From Fagopyrum homotropicum (lineage: Eukaryota > Streptophyta > Magnoliopsida > Caryophyllales > Polygonaceae): a DNA stretch of 64,000 nucleotides. Where the stretch lies: positions 58,881,416 through 58,945,415 of the forward strand of contig BSWB01000001.1 in the NCBI GenBank assembly GCA_033239125.1. The letters are read 5' to 3'. Shown here one piece after another: positions 57,901-64,000 of the stretch (the stretch's first letter is position 1; each line of letters starts with the position of its first letter). Below the pieces are notes generated by a model. The model saw only the letters and a program-made list of their open reading frames with translations, made no database searches and was not told where the DNA came from. The position numbers and the translations under genes are program-made.

Positions 57901-60076
57901 CGATGGACATCTTGAGTACCATCAACTGGCCTTTCTAGCTCATATGGTGCATCTATCTCGATGATTAAATCATCCCAATCATCGGCACCGAGTTCTTCAA
58001 CGTCCATTCCCACTTGTGTGTTAAATATGGTCGTGGGAGGGGGGTCCATCGAGGGTGCTACACAATGAGACCCGGTTGCAACTGTACCAACAAAAAGGTA
58101 TTCCATCATTGATTCTACTTTTGGATGAAGACCATATTTCTTGAAAACCCGGTAATCATTGTTCTCCTGCGATGATTGGAAAAAAATATTTATTGTCAAT
58201 AACATTAATTTACCTTACAATTTGAAACTAAATTTTGTGAACTTACCTTAAGCTTCAACTCCCACCACTCGGAACTCGCTGCAATACAATGTCTCTTGTA
58301 GTCCCACCCCAACCCCGTTTCACCGTTCTTGAGTTTCAACCACAACTTCCATATCCCTCTTAAGGTATTGAACTTGTTCTTCAACGTCTCCTTCTTGCAC
58401 TTTTTTCCAGTCTTTTCTTCAAAACTCTCTGTCAAAGATATCCAGCTAAAGCCATTCTATTGGCCGTTTTTTTTTTGGAAATCACATAGGATCTCAAGGA
58501 AAGTCCTTGTCAAATCATCTGTCCAAGTGAATGATTTTTGTTGTATCGTTCGCGTTGCTTTGTTGTTGTTGTCAGCCATACTTTCTGCTCAATGTCAATT
58601 AAACAACTTTGTTCCATAACACTAACACATTTCGTAACACTCACACATTGTATTATTAAACTGAAAAAAAATCAAACATAAACAGAAGTATAGCAGGCCC
58701 TTAATCGAACAACAACAAAAAATAAAGAAGCAAACATTTACAGCAGAAGAAATTTTAAAAAAAATAAGAACAACAATAACAAAACGAACAGATTATAAGT
58801 ACAGTAAATCAAACAGAAGGAAAAAGCAAACAGAAACAACAATAATAAAAAAAATGAAATGAAATCAAACATCAGCAAAAAAAACCAACAGAAGAATAGA
58901 CCCTTCATCAAACATCAGCAAAAAAAAAAGAACATAAGAGAATATTGACTTTTAGATAATATTTCATTCAATGAATTGTTTGGGGGGTATGTAATGAAGA
59001 TTTATAATAATTAAAAAGAAGGTGTTAATTGAATATTTATATTTATGCTTTCTGGCTTAATTGGTTAATATTTAATTAATTCATATGGAGTAATAATCTT
59101 ATAGAGCATGTTTTATGATTATATTAAATATATTCATTATGGCCATATACATTTAGTACGTTGTCAATTTATAAATTTTGATTTGGTACAACTGAGAGAT
59201 TTATGGAAGATTACTAAAACAGAGTGCAACAAATTTAGGGTATAAATATTCTCTTACTTTGTTATTTATTCTAATAAGTTTGTAACCATCTACTGCATAT
59301 TTAGTGATAGAATTGGTGTATTTTCTCCTTCAATGTTTCAACTTGCTAATCCCTAGCCGATGAGAAGGAGCATATTCATATCTAGTGATAGAATTGGTGT
59401 ATTTATATAGAATTGATCTTTGACAAGGTGCTAATCACTGGAACAAACTTCAATGGTTGTACTCTTATTCAATATAGTATAAGTGTAACTACAACTAAAG
59501 TGGTGAAAAGTTGTCAGCACTAGTCTTCAAGTAGATAATGCCGAAGAGATAGAAACTCAGACACGCTCAAAGACCTATTGCTACTCCACTTTTGCTAAAA
59601 TTCATTATGTTTATTATTAACTTTTATATTATGTAATTCATCTTAACTTCTTACTTTGTTATTTATACTAAGCAAGTTGTCATAATCAACCATCATTTTT
59701 AGGCCATGCTCTTACTTTCATTGTAATCATTTTATAGGCCTTGTTTGAATTCTACAATTTTCCATCATCTGTAACTTGGTGTGCTAACATTGGCCATCCT
59801 TTACCTTAATTTTTAACCAATATGTTCTAACTATGGTTGATTTTCCTTGATTGGGTTTAGCTCCTTAACCTCTTCATCTGCTTTCTCACCTAAATCGGAA
59901 GTCTAACATTTGCTTTTCGACACAATTCAGATTTGTATATTCAGTGCTATGAGATTTAAATAAGAACCTAACTATGGTTACATGGCCTTGTTCAATATTG
60001 GTATATAGTGCTACATGGTCTTTTTTCATTCCCGAATCTTTAAAGTTTCTATTTTTTCTTAAACAGAATTAGAAAT

Positions 60077-60135
<59 letters not shown>

Positions 60136-62137
60136 ACAAGGGATCGAACTGAATAGAGGAAGCTGATAAAAGGATTCAGGAGAGAAGAGCATACCTTTGT
60201 TGATGGGAGAGAAGGAGACGAAGAGAAGGGGTTGTAACTTGCCGTTGAATTTGCACAACGGTCTAACGACAGAAGAGTCTCCCCAAGGGTCTCGATTTGT
60301 TATAACCTAGTATCCATCGTTATTTTTCTTTTTTTTAGGGGTATAACTGTATTTTTAAATATAATAGATCCAAATAATGAACCCTAAGTAAGCACTCTTC
60401 ATGAGTTTATTTATATAAACCCATTAAACAAATAAACCCAAAAATAACCTATAAACCCATATAAACCCATTAGTTTATAAACCCAAAAATAAACCAATCT
60501 GCAAGTAAACAGGCCCTTAGTCTTCGTTTGGAAAATGAGGTGCGACTTCGTCTTGAGTTCCAAGTTACATGTAGTCATTTTTCCTTTTATGGAGCCCCGT
60601 TGTCAATTTTGTACTATAAGAGTCAATATTCCATTACTACATATTTTTTAATCTCCCAAATGAAGTTGAAGCAAGTGAATATGTGTGAACAAATGAATTT
60701 TAATTGCTTCCTTTAAATCATTTAAAATTGCTCAAATGACTAGAATAAAAAACAAAATGTAGAATATTGTTAGATGTCAGACTATATTGGATGATAAATA
60801 CATAGATAATTGTATAACTTTAAGTAATTATATTCATAGTAAAACAATGTTTAAACATAAAAAAAAAAGAAGATATTTTCTCTTGGTACCTCTCAAGTTT
60901 GGACTTTTCCTCTTGCTATCTTGCAAGATTTTAAATTTCATCTTGGTACCTTGGTATAATTTGTTTTCTCTTTATGCCCTTTCTTAGTTTCATTAAAGTT
61001 TCAACTATAAAAAAAATCTTTAAAAAAATTATAAACTAATTTTGGATAAAAAAAATATTCTACATACTTTGTATTTTATGTTTTTAAAATAAAAAAATAT
61101 TTTTAAGAAAAAAAACTGATTACAATCACTTTAAATTTTAAATTAATTAACTTTATAATAAAAAAAATTAACTTAATTTTTATTTTCTGTTTTGAAATTT
61201 AAAACGTTGTGCATATCAAGAGAAGAAGTCCAAACTTGAGGGGTACACAAAGAAAAAATCCAAAAAAAAAAAGAGCTTTCATATCATGAGCATTGAACTT
61301 CAGAACTCCGACTTACTTGCAACTTGTTTTACCATTGATTTGTCTAGAGTGTTTTGATTACAAATGAGATCACGAAGAGAAATCTAAGATTGTATCCACT
61401 AAAGATGATATTTTGAATGGAAATCTAACCTGAACAGGGCTAGCCGCAATGAGCATTCCCCCTACTCCACCGCCAATGACACGACCATCGGGGCTCACAA
61501 GGGAGATGCTAAGACCGCCGATTTGGCTATGGGAAGCATCATTTCCTGTGACCACCAAAGAGCCTGACATATGCAGTATATCAAAACGTCCCTAACAAAG
61601 AAAGGATGCATAATTTAATCAAAGTTCCAAGTGAAGAGTTATAACTTGAAATGAATAGAAAGGCAATGCATGTACCATAAGTCGTTTTGTTATTGACAAC
61701 CTAATCTTATTAACAAGCTGTGACTGAAAGGGTTCAGTACAAATTAAGTAAGCTGGGCTGAAAGACTAAAAGTGAAGATGCTACACCACACACAGAAGGA
61801 TCACTCATTGACTCCAAACAAGTAGCCTTTGAAAATGGCAGAAGAGCAAATTTTTTTTCAATGCTTAAGAACAAATGAACAACCATCTCTGGATATAAGC
61901 AACAATAATATTACAACGAAGCAAAGAAAGGTAATGAAACCTACAAAGCATTGTGCCACCAAATTCAACAAATCAATCCATGTAAGTGTATCATTTAGGT
62001 GGTCAAACCTCATACGTAATAGCGCCACCAGAAGAGGCCTGACAAAGTGTCACCGAGGAGACAGTACCACTTACTACCATTACACACACAGCTATATGGC
62101 CTTGTCTTGCAAATGGCATTATTTTCCCTGCAATATC
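51922..62137 (-). CDS. AT-hook motif nuclear-localised (AHL) protein, 3' exons with PPC domain
   Basis: Minus strand, three exons in the window: 62137-62009 (43 codons, DIAGKIMPFARQGHIAVCVM to AITYE), 61591-61430 (54 codons, GRFDILHMSGSL to GGMLIAASPVQ) and 52164-51922 (VILGSFLGGSSKMKQKMGRR to the stop at 51924). All three join in phase 0 with GT-AG ends. Together they make most of a PPC/DUF296 domain and a C-terminal tail of about 70 residues. AHL proteins bind AT-rich DNA at the nuclear matrix through AT-hooks and multimerise through PPC, regulating growth and flowering genes. The AT-hook exons must lie beyond the window, behind the LTR at 62174. The intron 61429-52165 is 9265 bp, enlarged by a Harbinger element. 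The coding parts carry no stops, so the gene may still work if those insertions are spliced out. Confidence 0.9.
52300..53698. other. AT-rich AHL intron sequence
   Basis: Left part of the big intron before the Harbinger insertion. Very AT-rich, no frames of interest, no recognisable repeats. Confidence 0.6.
53699..53701. repeat. Target site duplication TTA (left)
   Basis: Pairs with 60517-60519. Confidence 0.85.
54513..54780 (-). pseudogene. CLAVATA2-like LRR receptor fragment inside the Harbinger element
   Basis: Minus-strand reading in one frame: LVLDLSHN, KLKSLQAL, GQIPYRIGNLTYLQVFNLSY, then SSIPLNIVGCFQFLAL and NNN. It is interrupted by two stops, and the frame is lost near 54512 (SGEI follows in another frame). 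The run IGNLTYLQV...IPLNIVGCFQ is characteristic of the ectodomain of CLAVATA2, the LRR receptor-like protein of shoot-meristem signalling. About 85 codons remain of a gene of some 720 codons. It has no signal peptide, no membrane segment and no start. It lies between the left terminus and the transposase, so it was either captured by the element or joined to it by rearrangement. Confidence 0.75.
54968..55159 (+). pseudogene. Possible WD40-like fragment inside the Harbinger element
   Basis: A 63-codon frame containing DGCQCLVVGCSDNFVHTWNI, which resembles the end of a WD40 repeat (x-V-x-G-x-S-D-N-x-V-x-x-W-x). One repeat is not enough for a firm call, and chance resemblance is possible. If real, it is a second host fragment next to the CLV2-like piece. 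Confidence 0.25.
55999..57180 (-). pseudogene. PIF/Harbinger transposase with internal deletion
   Basis: Minus strand. The N-terminal part (57180 to about 56735) shows the helix-turn-helix region (MRPREKVGIFVYTMAQGVSY and RFQRSTRTISRVIHEVL). The frame then jumps at about 56730, after HIQKDEK, directly to GICTFNVMAVCDFDMLFTFV and AGWEGSAHDAKVFEHA. An intron-like GT...AG interval (about 56574-56492) leads to RYYLCDKGYPDKKGF. After another frame change comes SLRSCIERSFGLLK and an acidic C-terminus ending at 55999. Intact relatives carry 30 to 40 residues with GAIDGTH between HIQKDEK and GICT; that piece, with the first catalytic Asp, is deleted here. The second Asp (D-x-G-Y) and Glu (IERSFG) motifs are present. 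It cannot catalyse transposition. Confidence 0.88.
57519..58579 (-). pseudogene. PIF/Harbinger ORF1, MYB/SANT-like (Myb_DNA-bind_3)
   Basis: Minus strand. ATG at 58579 (MADNNNKATR), FTWTDDLTRTFLEILCDFQK, an in-frame TAG near 58459 just after an A-run, then ETLKNKFNTLRGIWKLWLKL and GLGWDYKRHCI. This is the trihelix/MYB-like domain that ORF1 of these elements uses to bind transposon ends and to import the transposase. An intron (about 58247-58170) joins to a second exon ENNDYRVFKKYGLHPKVESM with an acidic middle and a Lys/Arg-rich stretch (KGKKPYGTSSRGVSKRNNRR), ending at 57519. It is divergent from neither neighbour: ORF1 lies upstream of the transposase on the same strand, the usual order. 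Confidence 0.82.
58640..60060. other. Non-coding right part of the Harbinger element
   Basis: AT-rich, with A-rich tracts at 58660-58960. No gene seen. Confidence 0.55.
60077..60135. repeat. (AAC)n microsatellite in the Harbinger element
   Basis: About 19 perfect units. Confidence 0.95.
60517..60519. repeat. Target site duplication TTA (right)
   Basis: Pairs with 53699-53701. Confidence 0.85.
60876..61258. mobile_element. MITE-like inverted-repeat element in the AHL intron
   Basis: Left arm TTTTCTCTTGGTACCTCTCA (continuing AGTTTGGACTT...) at 60876-60915. The right arm at 61217-61258, read inverted, is TTTTTCTTTGTGTACCCCTC (continuing AAGTTTGGACTT...). About 40-bp arms, roughly four fifths identical, around 300 bp of A/T-rich filler. 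No coding capacity. The target duplication is unclear because both flanks are A-runs. Confidence 0.6.
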
Positions 62138-62620
62138 CTTCAGAAAGAATAAACAACATCTAGTTACAAGGAGTGTAACGACCGGATTTTTCGTTACGCT
62201 TGGATAGAGTTAGATGAGGATATAAGTCGGGCGTAAGGGCTCACGTCCTTGCGGCTTTGGCGACGTAGTCGAGTAAGCCGCATGTGCGGCTAGGATTCCC
62301 GTTGGGGCGGTGACACGCGTGGACGGGGTAGCAGCATTTTGGGCAACCGTTCACATTCTGATCCTTTCAACTCCCCTCTTAAATTCCATGAGGAGTTATG
62401 GGTTGAAGACCTTTGTTATCCTTCCTCTATTATGCAGCCAAACCTTCTCCTCCTCTCATTCTCCACTCACGTTAGTTTCTTCCTCCTACCCACTTCATCC
62501 TCTTGCACCTTCCTCTTACATCCTTCTCCTCCATTCTTCCCTTGGAGTGCTCCAGCTTGGATCCACCATTCGTGAGGCCGGGACTGTAGTGACGGGACGT
62601 GGATAAGGTTCCTCCTTTTC

Positions 62621-62665
62621 TACTTCTTTCTTTCTTCTTCTTCTTCTTCTTCTTCTTTCTTCCTT
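62621..62665. repeat. (TTC)n microsatellite in the LTR
   Basis: TTC/CTT-rich tract with about nine perfect units. Confidence 0.9.
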
Positions 62666-62869
62666 TCCCTTCCATGACTTGAATGGAAGACACTCTTGAA
62701 TCCTTGCTCAACGATCTATCGTTGTTTTGTGGGTTTGATGACGAAGCTAGACCTAGAGGGAGGCTAAGACCAAGTGAGAGAAGTAGAAGACGTTCATAGC
62801 ACCAAATGAGACCCTAAAGGACCGGCTGCATAATCGAAGAACTCAACAGACGGGCTTTCTGCACAGACA

Positions 62870-63014
62870 GGCGCAAGGGCAGATTCACAAAGGCGCAGGG
62901 GCGGCTTCTGTCAGGCGCAGGTGCGGACCCAGATCGGCACAGGGGTGGACTCAGATCGACGTAGGGGCGGACCCACATAGGCGCAGGGGCGGCTCAGGCA
63001 GGCGCAGGGGCGGT
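62870..63014 (+). repeat. GC-rich 14-mer array, exact 22-bp period, 7 units
   Basis: GGCGCAGGGGCGGA-like units begin at 62870, 62892, 62914, 62936, 62958, 62980 and 63001. The unit is the reverse complement of the GCCGCCCCTGCGCC unit in the LTRs at 10594 and 14635. Confidence 0.88.
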
Positions 63015-63433
63015 TTTGCTCCAGTGAGTCCCGAATCTCGTTCTCTCTCTTCTTTCTTTCTTTCCTTAGATTCGTTATACCTTAGAAGCATGCTAGGCTG
63101 GCCAAGGGTAGTTGAACTGGAATGCTTTAGAGTGGTTGGACCTTAGAAGTCTAGTGTGAGTTACGTGAGGCTTGTGGTGGTATGTTGTTGAGGGTTCGTT
63201 TCGAGCTTTGTAGAAGTAACCTTTGTGTATATCGTTGTGTTGAGAGTTGGATAGGTCATGGACTGAGAGTGTAGTCTTCTTGGACTAGGTGGTTGAGGAG
63301 TTTGAGCCTAGAAATCTAAAGACTTCTAGTGGACTAGAGTGTGGTTTGATTGTTTGTCTTGTCTTGAACAGGCGTTGTACGTTTTTCCGAGGGAACTTTC
63401 GAGTGAGGTGATCTTGTGCGCATCGGAGACTGG

Positions 63434-63449
63434 TAAGTCTACGGACTTA
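63434..63449 (+). other. Conserved LTR dyad with splice-donor-like GGTAAGTC
   Basis: TAAGTCTACGGACTTA preceded by TGG. Same position relative to the ACGGG block as in the other long LTRs. Confidence 0.6.
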
Positions 63450-64000
63450 CTTAGCTGGCCTTGTATGAGTGTATTGTGTATGAGTGGTGTTTGCTAGTTA
63501 GGATAATAACGAAACCGGATTAGGCCGACTTTATTATATTACGTAATTGACCCAAGTGTATGATAACGGGTCGTGACATCATCTGCCTAACTCTTGCAAG
63601 AGTCTAGGAGGTTCCCTGTACCAGTCCAGGCAGGTAGACGGTAAGATGCATTAGCACCATTCCTTGTTGGTAAACGGGATCAGGGGCGAGGTTTGGGAAT
63701 CCCTCGTGTCACAAAATAAGTATCATTAGTAATGACATACCACCTAATTAAAGATAACAAAAGGATTGAGTGTTGTATGTTGATTGTGTATGTTGTGTGT
63801 TTGTGCTTTTACCTTTATACTTACACATAGATTGTCAGCTAACGGTTTTATACCGCTTGTAGATGCTTTGCAGGTTAGAGAGGTGATCGAGTGATCAGCG
63901 GTAGTGGGCAGCCGGGGTTCTGTACAATATAGGACGGGACAATTTATCTTATTTCATGAATGTTGAGACTTATGATGTTACTTTGGTTTTGAGACTCGGC

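Larger units (their letters stand above)
53702..60516 (-). mobile_element. PIF/Harbinger DNA transposon in the AHL intron (6815 bp)
   Basis: Left terminus GGGCTTGTTTACTTGTAG and inverted right terminus GGGCCTGTTTACTTGCAG (16 of 18 identical), flanked by TTA on both sides (53699-53701 and 60517-60519), the signature duplication of this superfamily. The subterminal regions share GTTTATAAACCC and AATAAACC words. The element encodes the two proteins expected, both on the minus strand: a MYB/SANT-like ORF1 and a DDE transposase. Its left 2 kb instead holds a CLV2-like gene fragment and other non-element sequence. Near the left end a second internal terminus-like copy occurs (TGTTTACTTGTAG, 53770-53782), suggesting a duplicated or rearranged end. 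The transposase is defective. Confidence 0.93.
62174..64000 (+). repeat. LTR of a long-LTR gypsy element, running off the right edge
   Basis: Starts TGTAACGACCGG and shows no LTR end by 64000, so it is at least 1827 bp. Homology to the other long LTRs lies in the second half: the dyad at 63434, GACCCAAGTGTATGATAACGGG at 63549-63570, and the TTTGTGCTTTTACC...AGCTAACGGT block at 63800-63845. It inserted in an AHL intron, 36 bp from the acceptor of the exon at 62137. Orientation is taken from these shared blocks. Whether it is a solo LTR or part of a full element cannot be seen. Confidence 0.82.

Noticed and set aside
55999..58579. Domesticated Harbinger host gene (HARBI1/NAIF-like)
   Set aside because: The ORFs lie inside a complete transposon with termini and target duplication, and the transposase has a deletion and frame changes. 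Decay, not domestication.
60049..60258. Leucine-run frame on the minus strand
   Set aside because: Translation of the (AAC)n microsatellite only.

Overview
The window is nuclear DNA of a flowering plant, most likely a eudicot. The evidence is spliced host genes with plant-specific families (a TSL-kinase interacting protein 1 homologue, a kiwellin and an AT-hook/PPC nuclear-localised protein), plus plant-type Ty3/gypsy, L1-type LINE, hAT and PIF/Harbinger elements. Only about one quarter of the window belongs to host genes, introns included. The rest is transposable elements in several layers. No virus, plasmid, CRISPR or bacterial feature was seen.

Layout. 1-3878: the 5' end of a minus-strand Ty3/gypsy element (gag running off the left edge, tRNA-iMet-type primer site, 2.56-kb LTR). 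3879-10593: degraded sequence without a readable gene, ending in a promoter-like stretch. 10594-16461: a complete but defective Ty3/gypsy element (two 1.83-kb LTRs, perfect 5-bp target duplication) that keeps only gag and protease. 16467-17920: degenerate repeats, a tRNA-like SINE head and a local duplication. 17921-32928: a full-length L1-type LINE with a 14-bp target duplication, split by a CRM-like Ty3/gypsy element at 22625-29820 that has its own perfect 5-bp duplication. 32943-35100: an AT-rich degenerate ~42-bp repeat. About 35139-39076: a second, 5'-truncated LINE.

Host genes fill the right part. The TKI1 homologue lies on the minus strand (795 codons in 13 coding exons, 45627 down to 39645); its introns carry MITEs and one GC-AG splice pair. 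A hAT transposase remnant and more of the 42-bp repeat follow. A single-exon secreted kiwellin lies at 50858-51406 (+). An AHL gene lies on the minus strand (last exon 51922-52164, PPC exons 61430-61591 and 62009-62137, 5' exons outside the window). The AHL intron is 9.3 kb because a 6.8-kb PIF/Harbinger element (53702-60516, TTA target duplication) sits in it; that element carries a fragment resembling the LRR receptor CLAVATA2. Another long LTR begins at 62174, only 36 bp upstream of an AHL splice acceptor, and runs off the right edge.

The most interesting signals are not genes. (1) Two LTR families carry the same GC-rich 14-mer at a strict 22-bp period, in opposite orientation. (2) All three long-LTR families share a small dyad containing a splice-donor-like GGTAAGTC and a conserved downstream block. 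(3) Both gypsy polyproteins stay in one frame over 1.9 and 4.7 kb, and all their stop codons are TAA, TAG or TGA of the kind made by C-to-T or G-to-A change, with no frameshift. (4) A ~42-bp repeat with a GTGTTGT/ACAACAC dyad occurs at two separate places. All calls were made by reading and hand translation; no database search or computed alignment was done.
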